A stretch of 64,000 nucleotides of DNA. Source: Gemmatimonadota bacterium. GTDB lineage: Bacteria; Latescibacterota; UBA2968; GCA-2709665. Shown piece after piece: positions 18,488 to 28,070 of this stretch. The notes beneath the pieces are model-generated. The model made no database searches and was not told the DNA's origin. It saw nothing but the letters and a program-made list of their open reading frames with translations. The position numbers were made by a program, and so were the translations under genes. The stretch lies in NCBI GenBank assembly GCA_028877215.1, contig JAPPFJ010000012.1, positions 164,399 to 228,398 on the forward strand, written 5' to 3'. How positions within the stretch are numbered: position 1 is the stretch's first letter; every line of letters starts with the position of its first letter.

Positions 18488-19315
18488 ATGAGAAAGAGGA
18501 TCACAATTCTTGCCGCAACTCTTCCGTTGCTGTTTGCGTCCCACGCGTTCGCAGGCGCCTGGACCCAGAAAAAGGGTGGCTATTATCTCAAGCTGGCGGG
18601 CGGATACCTAAATGCCACACAGGATATAAACGCCGCGGGGGATAAGGTCGACAAGGACGGGGAGGGCAGATTGCGGGACGTAAACTGCACGGCGTATATC
18701 GAGTACGGGATTTCGGATGATCTGACGCTCGTGGCCACGGCCCCGTACAAGAATATGAAGGATACCCGCACTTTCCAGACGGGAACCGCGCTCGAGCGGC
18801 GCTGGGGATTCGGCGACGTGGAGGTCCGGATGCGGCGCCTGCTATGGAACAGGGACTTCGTTGCGTCCGTTGCCGCTGGCGGGAAGATCCCGACCTGGTA
18901 CGAGGACGACGAGAACACGCGGGTGCCGTTGAGCACGAAGAAGATCGACGGAGACGCGCGCCTCCTGATCGGAAAATCACTCTACCCGCTCCCGGGGTAT
19001 TTCACGGGTGAAGTGGGCTATCGGGTGCGCGGGGGGACGTTCAGCAACGAGTGGTTCTACACGCTGGAGGCCGGCGTAACCTACGACCGGATTTTGATCA
19101 AGGGCTTCGTCTCCGGGATCCGCACGTTCGGCAACTGCGATCCGGGGGATGCCGTGGGTATCATCGGGGACCAGAACATCCTGAAGATCTCCCCGGGAAT
19201 CATCTACAAGCTGAACTCGAGGGTGGAGCTGAGTATGGATCTGATCCACGTCGCGTCCGGATGCAATACCACCGCCGGCAATACGTTCTTCGTCGGCGTG
19301 GCCCTGAAGCGTTGA
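18488..19315 (+). CDS. Predicted outer-membrane beta-barrel protein
   Basis: 275 residues. The signal peptide ITILAATLPLLFASHAFAG ends in an AxA-type cleavage site. The mature part alternates amphipathic strands (GGYYLKLAGGYLNATQD, IEYGISDDLTLVATAPYK, ISPGIIYKLNSRVELSMDLI) and ends in a hydrophobic strand, TFFVGVALKR. That pattern fits a 10-12 stranded porin-like barrel. The family was not identified. It lies 41 bases before msrP and may share its transcript, perhaps as a channel or envelope partner. Shine-Dalgarno caggag lies 8 bases before the ATG. Confidence 0.7.
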   Translation: MRKRITILAATLPLLFASHAFAGAWTQKKGGYYLKLAGGYLNATQDINAAGDKVDKDGEGRLRDVNCTAYIEYGISDDLTLVATAPYKNMKDTRTFQTGTALERRWGFGDVEVRMRRLLWNRDFVASVAAGGKIPTWYEDDENTRVPLSTKKIDGDARLLIGKSLYPLPGYFTGEVGYRVRGGTFSNEWFYTLEAGVTYDRILIKGFVSGIRTFGNCDPGDAVGIIGDQNILKISPGIIYKLNSRVELSMDLIHVASGCNTTAGNTFFVGVALKR

Positions 19316-19356
19316 CACCGGCAATCGATTATTGACGAAAAGAGGAGGCAGACCCA

Positions 19357-20415
19357 ATGGCGAATATCGTGATACCCAGGGGATGGGAGATGCCGGAAAG
19401 CGAGGCCACGTCGGAAGACGTGTACGTGAACCGGCGCAAGTTCCTCAAAGCCGCTGGCGCGGCGGGAGCCGCGGGCATGCTGGCAGGGTGCGGGAGCGAG
19501 CGGGTGTTCGAGCCGTTCGAGCCCGAACCGGTCGCCACCGACGAGGATGAGGACAAGGAAGAAGAGAAAGAGGAAGAAGAGGAGGAGGAAGAAGAAGAGG
19601 AAGAGGAGGAGGAAGAAGAGGTCAAGCCGGCGTACCCGGCGCAGACGAATCCGAAATTCTCGGAACTGGACCGCAACCTGACGAATGAGGAGATTGCCGG
19701 GGGATACAACAACTTTTACGAGTTCAGCCGGGGGAAGACCGGGGTCCTGGAAAAGGCGGACAAATTCGTGATCAATCCGTGGACGCTGGAGGTCAAGGGG
19801 TTGGTCAGCAATCCGCTCACCCTGGATTACGACGCGCTCCACCGCAGATTCCCGCTGGAAGAGCGGCTCTACCGGCTGCGCTGCGTGGAGGCGTGGTCCA
19901 TGGCCATACCCTGGACGGGATTCCCCATGAGCGCGTTGATCGAAGCCGTGGAGCCGCAATCGGGCGCCACGCACGTCAAGTTCAACACGTTCATCAACCC
20001 GGACCAGGCGCCCGGTCAGTTCGACAACCCGCAGTGGCCGTGGCCCTACCAGGAAGGGCTCAGAATGGATGAAGCGATGAACGAACTCACCTTCGTCGCC
20101 ACGGGCATCTACGGCCACGAACTGCCGAAGCAGCACGGCGCGCCGGTCCGGCTCGTTATCCCCTGGAAATACGGATTCAAGAGCGGGAAGTCGATTGTAT
20201 CCATTGAGTTCGTGGCTGAGCAACCGGCCACGTTCTGGAATGAGCTCGTCCCGAATGAGTATGGATTCCTGGCGAACGTGGAGCCCGACGTGGCGCATCC
20301 GCGCTGGTCGCAGAAGACGGAGCGGTTCATCACAACCGACGCGTCGAAGCCGCTCGTGCGCCCCACGCTTCTGTACAACGGGTACCAGGAATTCGTGCAG
20401 GATATGTATGGCTGA
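19357..20415 (+). CDS. msrP: MsrP/YedY-like molybdopterin methionine-sulfoxide reductase, lipoprotein with polyglutamate linker
   Basis: 352 residues. The N-terminus carries RRKFLKAAGAAGAAG (Tat-like) and MLAGC, a lipobox with Cys45. Residues 62-88 are almost pure Asp/Glu, with 17 Glu in a row, a likely flexible spacer. The catalytic SUOX-fold domain follows: RLRCVEAWSMAIPWTGFP, where Cys176 should bind molybdenum, then PVRLVIPWKYGFKSGKSIV. MsrP reduces protein methionine sulfoxide in the periplasm using electrons from the membrane haem protein MsrQ; no msrQ is visible here. A strong agaggagg ribosome site precedes the ATG. The lipidation and the acid linker are unusual for the family. Confidence 0.85.
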   Translation: MANIVIPRGWEMPESEATSEDVYVNRRKFLKAAGAAGAAGMLAGCGSERVFEPFEPEPVATDEDEDKEEEKEEEEEEEEEEEEEEEEEVKPAYPAQTNPKFSELDRNLTNEEIAGGYNNFYEFSRGKTGVLEKADKFVINPWTLEVKGLVSNPLTLDYDALHRRFPLEERLYRLRCVEAWSMAIPWTGFPMSALIEAVEPQSGATHVKFNTFINPDQAPGQFDNPQWPWPYQEGLRMDEAMNELTFVATGIYGHELPKQHGAPVRLVIPWKYGFKSGKSIVSIEFVAEQPATFWNELVPNEYGFLANVEPDVAHPRWSQKTERFITTDASKPLVRPTLLYNGYQEFVQDMYG

Positions 20416-20442
20416 GGCGGGGATTTAGCCGCGGGAGTCGAA

Positions 20443-21279
20443 ATGATCATCGACGTCAACGCGTGGGTGGGGCACTGGCCGTTCCGGCAGTTGCGTCACA
20501 ATACGGTACAGGGCCTGCTGAGGCTGATGGACCGAAGCGGGATCGACCGGGCGGTGGTGGCGTCAATCCACGGGATATTCTACCGGAACCCCCATTCGGC
20601 CAACGAGGAGCTGGCCAGGCAGGTGATGCGCCACCGGGACCGCCTGATTCCGTTCGCCACGCTGAATCCGGCCTACGCGGGATGGGAGGAGGACCTGCGC
20701 CGGTGCGCCGAAGACCTGGAACTGTGCGGAATTCGCCTGTATCCGCAATATCACGGATATGAACCGGATTCCGAAGAGGCGCTGGATTTTCTGGATGCTG
20801 TTGCGGATCTGGGATGGTCCGTTCAGGTGCCGATGCGCATTGTGGACCGGCGGCAGCGGCATCCCTGGGATCTGGCCGATGACCTGAAGCCGGCGACGTT
20901 TCGTCGGCTTTTTGGTTTGCGGCCGCACATCCGCTGGATGATTCTGAACGGCGCAGGTTTCACGGGGCGCATATTGCCCCCGGACGTCCGCTTCCTGGTG
21001 GACGTCTCCCGCCTTACCGCAGTATTGGAGCGCAGTATACAGGGGCTTACGCAGGCCTGGGGCAACGGGCGTCTGGCCTTCGGTTCGGGCATGCCGTTCA
21101 ACACCCCCGCGCCCGCATTGCTCAAACTGCAGGTCCTGGACGCGCCCCACGACGTCAGGGAAGCCATCGCCTGGCGCAACGCAGACACCATGCTCCGGTG
21201 TGGGGGAGAAAACAACAGAACCGGCCTCACACAAAGACACAAAGGACACAAAAAAAAGCAGTCAGCAAAAAGCGGGTAG
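20443..21279 (+). CDS. Amidohydrolase-like TIM-barrel protein
   Basis: 278 residues, starting 27 bases after msrP and probably in its operon. It resembles the amidohydrolase_2 (PF04909) group: MIIDVNAWVGHWPFRQL, IDRAVVASIHGIFYRNP, DRLIPFATLNPAY, ELCGIRLYPQYHGY and a closing RLAFGSGMPFNTPAPAL. The usual N-terminal HxH metal pair is missing (NAWVGH instead), so it may be a divergent or non-metal member. The last 20 or so residues (NRTGLTQRHKGHKKKQ) are encoded by the dispersed cacaaagacacaaagg repeat, so the original stop was probably lost to repeat insertion. Substrate unknown. Confidence 0.7.
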   Translation: MIIDVNAWVGHWPFRQLRHNTVQGLLRLMDRSGIDRAVVASIHGIFYRNPHSANEELARQVMRHRDRLIPFATLNPAYAGWEEDLRRCAEDLELCGIRLYPQYHGYEPDSEEALDFLDAVADLGWSVQVPMRIVDRRQRHPWDLADDLKPATFRRLFGLRPHIRWMILNGAGFTGRILPPDVRFLVDVSRLTAVLERSIQGLTQAWGNGRLAFGSGMPFNTPAPALLKLQVLDAPHDVREAIAWRNADTMLRCGGENNRTGLTQRHKGHKKKQSAKSG

Positions 21280-21462
21280 ACGTAAGCCGGGAGAGGGTAG
21301 AAGACCACACCCCGCCCCCACCACCTGGTGAGACGTAAGCCGGGAGAGGGAAGAGATTTCCTGCCCCGTGAGGATTCCTCTCGTGCCGGAGGCAACGAGG
21401 AATAACATACCCGGCAACGATCTCATCTACCGTCTTACGTCTCCCGTCTACCCGCCTTTTAG
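21270..21462. repeat. HEF copy H
   Basis: Double left arm (gcgggtagacgtaagccggg, again at 21330), core cgtgccggaggcaacgagga, right arm ctaccgtcttacgtctcccg ending tctacccgcctttt. It sits between the amidohydrolase-like gene and the convergent WD40 gene. Confidence 0.75.
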
Positions 21463-21481
21463 CGACCTCACTCCCCCACCC

Positions 21482-23560
21482 TCACCCTCCGAACGCCCTC
21501 GCGAGAATCAGATAGTCCGAAAACCCGACCTCGCCATCCCCGTCCAGATCGAACCTCGCGTCGTAACCGGCATCTCCATGACTGAATCCGAACTCTTGTG
21601 CAAATTTCACAAAGTCGGCGAAATCCACCCTGCCGTTGTCGTCGAAGTCGGGGTCGGGCTTAAGCGGGGTGATATAAGGAGACATATCCCATACCAGGAT
21701 GGTACCGTCTGAACCACGGGAAGTCAATATGGGTTTATAGAACGAGAAAGCGAGCGAACGAACTCCTCCGTGATGCGTAAGGCTAACAATCTCCTCTTGG
21801 GCGTTTAGATCCCATAGCCTGACCGTGCTGTCGAACGACCCCGAAGCCAGAATGTTCGGTTCGGGCGACAACGCCACTGCGGCGACCGCCCTGTCATGAC
21901 CTTCTAAAGCGCCGGATTCTACGCCGCGCCGCCAATCCCACAGCCTGACTATGTCTTCATCTTGCTCTACAGTAACGAGGGTGTTTCCGTCGGCCGAAAA
22001 CATCACAAACTCGACCGAGTTCAAAAGCCGTAAGGTTGCGATGTTTTTTTGTTTGGGCACGTCCCACAATCTGACCGTACGGTCGAACGACCCCGAAGCC
22101 AGTGTGGCCCCGTCGGGTGAAAACGCCACAGTATTGACTCTTTCGTCATGGCCTCCCAGCGACGTGACTTCTCTCAGATTCACGGCGTCCACCAGCCTGA
22201 TTCTGTTTTGGTGATCAGCGCCGCTATGCCCCGATGCCAGAATGGACCCGTCGCGTGAAAATGCCATAGAATAGACGTTCCCGAGCATTTTGTTGTTGAG
22301 ATCGGCGATCTCGAACCCCGTGGCCACGTTCCAAAACGTGATGGATCCATCGCCGGAGGTAGCCAGTGTATTCCCGTCGGGCGAATACGCAAGCGAATAA
22401 ACCACTCCCGCGTATCTCTCAGTTTCGGAAAGTTCCTCCGCGTCCGACAGATCCCAACCCACCATCGTCCCGGTTCCCGTTCCGGCAACCACAGTCGCGC
22501 CATCGGGGGAAATCGCCATCGAACGAAAATCCTGAAAATCGTTGAGTTTGACCAAGTTTCCCGATTTCACATTACGCAAAATTGCGCCGTCGTAGGCTGT
22601 GGAAACGAGGAGATCCGGGTCGGCCGGTGAATATTTCAGCGATTGGATCCAGTGTCTGTGGGTGTCCTGGGTGCTGATACGATCTCGCGTGGCGACGTCC
22701 CAGTGTATCATTAGTTTTACGGAACCGGTCGTCAATGTATTGCCATCCGGCGAGAACGCCACGGACGAGGCGCTGGTCACATGCACGAGGAATGTGGCAA
22801 TTTGTTCTCTGGCTGCGACGTCCCACATCCGGGCGGTGCCATCCCACGCCCCGGACGCCAACGTCGTCCCGTCGGGCGAAAAAGCCAGTGCCTCGACCCT
22901 GTCCCTGTGTCCAGAAAGCGTGGCGACTTCCTTTCGCGCTGACACGTCCCATAGCTTGATGTTATTGTCGCCGGAGGAAGCCAGCATGGTACCGTCGGGC
23001 GAAAACACCAACCCCTCGATGCCACTCGTATGCCCGTCAAGAACAGCGACCACGCTTCGAGTAGCCATTTTCCACAATTGTACTGTGCCGTCATTCGACC
23101 CCGAGGCCAGGGTGATTCCATCGGGTGAAAACACCACAGTGGGAAAGTAAAGCGGTTCATGGCGGAGGGTGCCGATACGTCTGCCTGTATTGACGTTCCA
23201 CAGCGCTATGGTGTGATTGTGCAACCCGGCGGCGAGCGTCGCTCCAACGGGAGAAAATGAGACCGAAGTAGGTTGTGTCTCAGTGGGCAACAGCGTAACG
23301 TAACGGTTAGTCGCCACGTCGTAGACCCACACGCCAATGTGACTTGCTACGGCCAGGTATCGCCCATCACTTGAAAAATCCACCGCGTGGTTGCCATCGG
23401 CAATAGAACCCTTCCCCAGGCGGGCAATCGCTCCTTCCGGCAAGTGCCATGTCCGTGTGTGACCGGTGAGACCGGCCGGATTGAGATCGCCGGCTCCTTG
23501 ACCGAATAGCGGTTGAAGAAAAATAAGCACCAGTGCAATGGAGCGGATAGGATATTTCAT
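21482..23560 (-). CDS. Secreted WD40 double-propeller protein with C-terminal dockerin-like module (1)
   Basis: 692 residues from ATG 23560 (preceded by gggaggccggag), with a signal peptide IRSIALVLIFLQPLFGQGAG. About 14 WD40 blades follow, each with AFSPDGxTLASG and xxLWDV elements, enough for two seven-bladed propellers. The C-terminus is a dockerin-like pair of EF-hand-type loops, DPDFDDNGRVDFADFVKF and FDLDGDGEVGFSDYLILARA. WD40 propellers are protein-binding scaffolds, rare as exported bacterial proteins. It is a paralogue of the gene at 28416. It likely acts at the surface or periplasm, tethered by its dockerin. Confidence 0.88.
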   Translation of the reverse strand: MKYPIRSIALVLIFLQPLFGQGAGDLNPAGLTGHTRTWHLPEGAIARLGKGSIADGNHAVDFSSDGRYLAVASHIGVWVYDVATNRYVTLLPTETQPTSVSFSPVGATLAAGLHNHTIALWNVNTGRRIGTLRHEPLYFPTVVFSPDGITLASGSNDGTVQLWKMATRSVVAVLDGHTSGIEGLVFSPDGTMLASSGDNNIKLWDVSARKEVATLSGHRDRVEALAFSPDGTTLASGAWDGTARMWDVAAREQIATFLVHVTSASSVAFSPDGNTLTTGSVKLMIHWDVATRDRISTQDTHRHWIQSLKYSPADPDLLVSTAYDGAILRNVKSGNLVKLNDFQDFRSMAISPDGATVVAGTGTGTMVGWDLSDAEELSETERYAGVVYSLAYSPDGNTLATSGDGSITFWNVATGFEIADLNNKMLGNVYSMAFSRDGSILASGHSGADHQNRIRLVDAVNLREVTSLGGHDERVNTVAFSPDGATLASGSFDRTVRLWDVPKQKNIATLRLLNSVEFVMFSADGNTLVTVEQDEDIVRLWDWRRGVESGALEGHDRAVAAVALSPEPNILASGSFDSTVRLWDLNAQEEIVSLTHHGGVRSLAFSFYKPILTSRGSDGTILVWDMSPYITPLKPDPDFDDNGRVDFADFVKFAQEFGFSHGDAGYDARFDLDGDGEVGFSDYLILARAFGG

Positions 23561-23776
23561 CTCCGGCCTCCCTCCAGGATTGATGTTGTCTGCGTACTTT
23601 TGGTAGCTGCGGTGTTGTTTCGGCAATTTACCCTAATGCGGATATGAGGTCAAGACGTTTGGTTTTCGCATCCGATAGCCTGTATTCTACGAAATGTCCT
23701 GAACTGTTACCCATGATTCTTTAATTGGGAGCAGTCCGTGTCTTCTTGTCGGTACTTACTATGGTGAATCGCAGTC

Positions 23777-25051
23777 CTAGTTCCCGACTGGTTGTCCAAA
23801 CGCCTTCGCAAAAATCAGAAAGTCCGAGAATCCCACTTCTCCATTGCCATCGAAATCGAACCTGAAATTTCCGCCAACAGCAGAGCTGCCAAATGCGCGT
23901 GCAAGCGCTCTGAAGTCCGCGAGATCGACTGTTCCGTTTCCGTCAATGTCAGGGGAGGGCAGTATGGTAATCGGCCTGAACGTCCTGGGGCCCTGTGAAC
24001 GATTGTCTCGTCTATGCAAGAAGACATCAAGCCAATAGTCTCCAGGTTGTTGTTGGGACGGAAAATCGAATATGATGGAAAATTGCCTATTGCTGATGAC
24101 TGCCTTGAAGCTTGCGTCTGTGGTCCCGGGTGATGGTCCCAGATATCCACTGGGAAACTGGAACCGGAACTGGAATTCGATATCGGAGACCGAAGGATCC
24201 GATACGGCGCCGGTAATCCGCAGCTTCTGACCCGGCGAAAATACAACCGGCATACGCGAGGTAATTATGACTTCCTCAAAGTAGTCGTAAGGGAGGTACG
24301 CGGTTCCCGCGCCCTTCAAGACGTTGATGGGTCTGAATACATCCTGGGGAGCAGCACTTTGTCGGCTGCCATGATATCTCCATAACTCCAGGTCGTATAC
24401 GCCTGCTGTCTTGTGGGCGAAGAAAATCGTCTTGTTAAATTTACCGTCTATCACTGGCGCGCGGTGTATCAACCGAAAGTCGACATTTTTCTGAATGAAG
24501 CTGAACGCGATCATCGATAGAGTCGGGTCGAATACAGTTCCGGAAACTCGAATAGCCTGCCCGGTCGCGATTTCTACAGGTATCCGTGCGTCAAATTCAA
24601 CGTCGGGAAAGAAGCCAGTGGGAATCGGTGAAGTATTCGTGTTTTCTTGTATTAAAATCGAACGGACGACACCGGCCGAAAAGTATGGCTGTCGACCCCG
24701 TTTTGTAAGCAGTTGTAAATGGTAGTTATCCGCCTGTTCATTCGAAAAGAACAACGTATGGCTGAATCTTCGGTCCCGTACGGGGACCCTATAGTAATTA
24801 AACGTACCACAGCTATTTATGTCTTCGGCCTCATTGAAATAGACCTCAAACCTGACGAGGGATACCGAGGGATCGGACACCGTGCCTGAAAAATGGATCG
24901 GTTTGTACGAAAAGAAGGGACCGTTTACCGGCCTGTCAAGCGTAATGCCTGTGAAATAATCGGTTGAAATCTCGATGATGGATTGACTGTCTGCAGATAG
25001 CGGATGAAGGCAGAATAACGACAGAACGAATGCGCTTGAAAAGGACCTCAT
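23777..25051 (-). CDS. Secreted beta-domain protein with C-terminal dockerin-like module
   Basis: About 424 residues from ATG 25051, with a signal peptide RSFSSAFVLSLFCLHPLSAD. Three similar 110-residue beta domains each contain an (R/K)xP(V/I)xF or RIPVEIATGQ strand, VSDPSVS-type turns and FSxxxFF segments (KPIHFSGTVSDPSVSLVRFE; IRVSGTVFDPTLSMIAFSF; LRITGAVSDPSVSDIEFQF). The tail is a dockerin-like pair (DIDGNGTVDLADFRALARAF; FDFDGNGEVGFSDFLIF). The same beta unit occurs once in the peptidase next door. No enzymatic motif is seen; it may bind a surface polymer or protein. Confidence 0.75.
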   Translation of the reverse strand: MRSFSSAFVLSLFCLHPLSADSQSIIEISTDYFTGITLDRPVNGPFFSYKPIHFSGTVSDPSVSLVRFEVYFNEAEDINSCGTFNYYRVPVRDRRFSHTLFFSNEQADNYHLQLLTKRGRQPYFSAGVVRSILIQENTNTSPIPTGFFPDVEFDARIPVEIATGQAIRVSGTVFDPTLSMIAFSFIQKNVDFRLIHRAPVIDGKFNKTIFFAHKTAGVYDLELWRYHGSRQSAAPQDVFRPINVLKGAGTAYLPYDYFEEVIITSRMPVVFSPGQKLRITGAVSDPSVSDIEFQFRFQFPSGYLGPSPGTTDASFKAVISNRQFSIIFDFPSQQQPGDYWLDVFLHRRDNRSQGPRTFRPITILPSPDIDGNGTVDLADFRALARAFGSSAVGGNFRFDFDGNGEVGFSDFLIFAKAFGQPVGN

Positions 25052-25325
25052 TCCGGCCACCAACTGTTTTTATGACGGAACAAATACCGTAAGAAATCTT
25101 TGAGTGCTGATTGCCGCTCCGGCAGATTTACATCGTTGTTGCCGGAGATAGTGTACCCTCTCGCTGATTCATTTTGCAGACAATTCGGCTCGAAACGCGC
25201 AAGCCTGTTACGATGTTTATCAAAATTACAGCTTTTCCCATCAACCTTACCCCTGTTGGCAATCACGTCAACAACAGTCTCTTCCTGGGGATCAATCAGC
25301 CATCAATCGCTGCAACCCAAGCGAG

Positions 25326-27317
25326 TCACTGTCCGAAAGCCTGTGCGAATATCAGAAAGTCCGAGAATCCCACCTCACCGTCGAGGTCTAAATCAAAACG
25401 GGATTCCCAATCCTCGTGGCCCCTGGAATTGCCGAACGCGCGCGCAAAGAGGATGAAATCCGGGAACCCGACCGTCCCGTCCCGGTCGAAGTCCGGAGAA
25501 GGGGGTTCCCTGTGTGACACTTCCATTGGGTAAAAGACCGCTGACCCGTGCCATTCCGCCACCGTGATGGAGAACGTATATCTCCCGACTTCATCTGGAT
25601 GAAAGAAGAGTGTCTTGTTGAATTTTCCATCTGTAATTGGCGTTTGTAAGCGGATTACCCGTAAGCCGCTTTCGAACCAGAATTCGACCTTACCCAACAA
25701 TGCCGCATTGGAGATTCTCCCGCTGACAGGTATGGCCTCGCCGATCCAGAACTGCACGGGCAACGGCGTATCAAAGGCAACACGGGGCCAATAATTCCCG
25801 GATATCGAGATTTGCGGCTGATAGTTCACGGGGAGGGGAATGAGTTGTGCCCGAAATTCACCGTTTGGATCTGTGCGTATGGTAATCTTCATCTGTTGCC
25901 GATTGCCAATCAAACGGATGTACGCTGGCGAGAGTTGGTGCATTTCCCCCTGGATCGTGACGGTTTGCGTATCATCCCTGCGGACAGGCGTAAATCCCCG
26001 GTCGTTGATCTGGTGCCCACCTCCCGGCCAGATCAATGCACGATGGGGGAGCGGGAATGCCCGGGTCTGCGAAATGTCGTCTGCAAGTGGCGCTGTTGTA
26101 TAGTTGAGTTTGGTATTGAGGCCCAATCCACTCAATAGTAGCCTCGCAACGTGTCTGTCGAAAATCCGGCCGAATCGATCGCCCGTTGCAGATTCTATAT
26201 TTTCGAGTCCCGCCTCGTCGGTTTGTACCAACCGTGCCAGGACGCCTGGGCCAAATTCCTCAACGAGGCTGCGCACGAAAAGATAGGCGGCACCCCGGGT
26301 TTTCTGGCCTGCATGCGAGGTCGTGACCAACGGTCCGCCGCTGGTATTTCTCAACAAGAGATCGACATGCCAGTCATTGTGGGCGCGGTTCTCGCCGATA
26401 AGGTCTTCACAGAAATGCGATAACCCCTCATTGAGCCAAAGAACTTCCGGTTGTCCGTTGCGAAGGAGCACGCGCTGGTTGAAGCTGATGAGATGTTGAA
26501 ATTCGTGTGCAAGCAAGCCGTGCATTCTCCATGGATCCGTGTCCGGGTCAATATAAAACATATCGGATTGATTGCCGTCGCCTCCCTGGTTCACCGATAG
26601 CAACGACGGGGCATGGAAAAACGCCGCAGAGCCGAATAGGGAATTATCCGGGTTTACGCGATTGGTGTATAGAAAGTGGATCTTGCCATCGTTATCCACG
26701 TCCGAAGGCCGTCCAATTGCAGATGTAACAATGGGGTATGTTGTCTCGCTGAAGCGGTCGACCTGCGCTTTGATCGAGTCATTACTCATCCGGCCGACGT
26801 CGAGCAGGTCCACGTAGGCGTTTGCCCGTTCGCTGGTCGCCACAAGAAGCGCAGTAATCGTGACTCCTGGTCTGCCTTCAAACGAGGGAAAGGCAAACTT
26901 GCGGATTCCGCCTGATTCTTGCGGGACGGTCTTTGCCGCGCCCGGGCGATAGCCACCCGATTCCTGCAGGCGGCTTGCGAGTTCCCGTTCCCGTTCGCGT
27001 AACGTGCTTTCAAGGCTGACCCGGTCGGAAAGGGGCGCCTGCGGACTGACATCCGGTCCGCCACTCAGGACGGGATTCGAAGCGCCGAAGGCGGCGGTCA
27101 CGGAGTAACCCAACGGACTCTTGAGTCCGAAACTACTGTCTTCCAAATGGGTATCTATGGAATAGAGGATCAACTGGTAGTCGCATTTTGAGAAATCAAG
27201 GTTCAGGGTCGTTGAAGTCTCGGCGATTTCGACCGATATCGGCTCACCGATTTCCTGGGCGGGAAGCGTCTGAAAACCGGCCAACAACAGCAGGAACAGG
27301 TAGCTGAGAAGCCTCAT
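25326..27317 (-). CDS. Secreted M30 (hyicolysin)-like zinc metallopeptidase with dockerin-like module
   Basis: 663 residues from ATG 27317, with caagaggcgaaag upstream and signal peptide LLSYLFLLLLAGFQTLPAQ. The catalytic centre reads LLAHEFQHLISFNQR (HExxH) followed by LWLNEGLSHFCEDLIGE, where the second Glu is the likely third zinc ligand. That spacing fits the M30 family. A beta domain (VSGRISNAALLGKVEFWFES) matches those of the neighbouring gene. The C-terminus carries two dockerin-like loops (DFDRDGTVGFPDFILFARAF; FDLDLDGEVGFSDFLIFAQA). It would cleave extracellular protein, possibly while tethered to a cohesin-bearing scaffold. Confidence 0.82.
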   Translation of the reverse strand: MRLLSYLFLLLLAGFQTLPAQEIGEPISVEIAETSTTLNLDFSKCDYQLILYSIDTHLEDSSFGLKSPLGYSVTAAFGASNPVLSGGPDVSPQAPLSDRVSLESTLRERERELASRLQESGGYRPGAAKTVPQESGGIRKFAFPSFEGRPGVTITALLVATSERANAYVDLLDVGRMSNDSIKAQVDRFSETTYPIVTSAIGRPSDVDNDGKIHFLYTNRVNPDNSLFGSAAFFHAPSLLSVNQGGDGNQSDMFYIDPDTDPWRMHGLLAHEFQHLISFNQRVLLRNGQPEVLWLNEGLSHFCEDLIGENRAHNDWHVDLLLRNTSGGPLVTTSHAGQKTRGAAYLFVRSLVEEFGPGVLARLVQTDEAGLENIESATGDRFGRIFDRHVARLLLSGLGLNTKLNYTTAPLADDISQTRAFPLPHRALIWPGGGHQINDRGFTPVRRDDTQTVTIQGEMHQLSPAYIRLIGNRQQMKITIRTDPNGEFRAQLIPLPVNYQPQISISGNYWPRVAFDTPLPVQFWIGEAIPVSGRISNAALLGKVEFWFESGLRVIRLQTPITDGKFNKTLFFHPDEVGRYTFSITVAEWHGSAVFYPMEVSHREPPSPDFDRDGTVGFPDFILFARAFGNSRGHEDWESRFDLDLDGEVGFSDFLIFAQAFGQ

Positions 27318-27644
27318 CTTTCGCCTCTTGTTGTGATACGGACAGCACAAAGGTCGCCTGGATCCGCTATGGACGTAGGCCTGACGCGTGCCGATGCCTT
27401 CATCTTCCAACGCTGAGAAACGCCGTCGGATATGTTATACGGCAACTCTGTTTGCACAGAATTTGCAAACCTGTCGCCACTTTCGAACAATAACCGGCAA
27501 GCTGCGCGTTGTTGTCAAGTAATATTGTTGAATCAGAGCAGCAGATCTTCTGAATCTGCGATGTTCCCTGTTCCCTCACTGGCACCTGTTGTCAATCCCG
27601 GAATTGGCCCGAGATTTGCATTGATGTCGAACGTGAGAAATCAA

Positions 27645-28070
27645 ATGGGGGAACTTCGTGCCCTTACCGGTAGAATCATCGGTTGCGCGATGGCAGTGCA
27701 TTCAGGGCTGGGTAACGGCTTCCGTGAAATCATCTACCAGAGTGCGCTGGAGATGGAAATGGAGGATGCAGGCATCTGCTTCAGTCGTGAGCACGAAATG
27801 CCTGTTTTCTACAAGGGACGACAGATAGGCCTGAGGAGAGTTGATTTCCTGGTGGAAGACGTCATCTGCGTTGAACTGAAGGCGGTGGTCGAATTGACGG
27901 ACGCCCACCTGGCGCAAGCCAAAAACTACCTTGAGGCTTATGATCTGAACGTCGGTCTGCTCATCAACTTCGGCGCAAAGAGCCTGGAATTCAAGAGAGC
28001 GTACAACCGTAAGTTCAAACAACAGACCCAGGGAAACCCCTCCATCCCATCCTCCCGCCAATCCCGGTAA
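27645..28070 (+). CDS. GxxExxY family protein
   Basis: 141 residues from ATG 27645; an in-frame ATG at 27624 is also possible. It has the family core RIIGCAMAVHSGLGNGFREI followed by IYQSALEMEMEDAGI, and VDFLVEDVICVELKAV, a PD-(D/E)xK-like strand pair, then AQAKNYLEAYDLNVGLLINF. The usual GxxExxY signature is degenerate here (Arg replaces the Glu). The family is widespread in repeat-rich environmental genomes, and its activity is not established. The last 20 codons run into the aatccc/aatcctg repeat tract that follows. It is orphan in this context. Confidence 0.85.
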   Translation: MGELRALTGRIIGCAMAVHSGLGNGFREIIYQSALEMEMEDAGICFSREHEMPVFYKGRQIGLRRVDFLVEDVICVELKAVVELTDAHLAQAKNYLEAYDLNVGLLINFGAKSLEFKRAYNRKFKQQTQGNPSIPSSRQSR

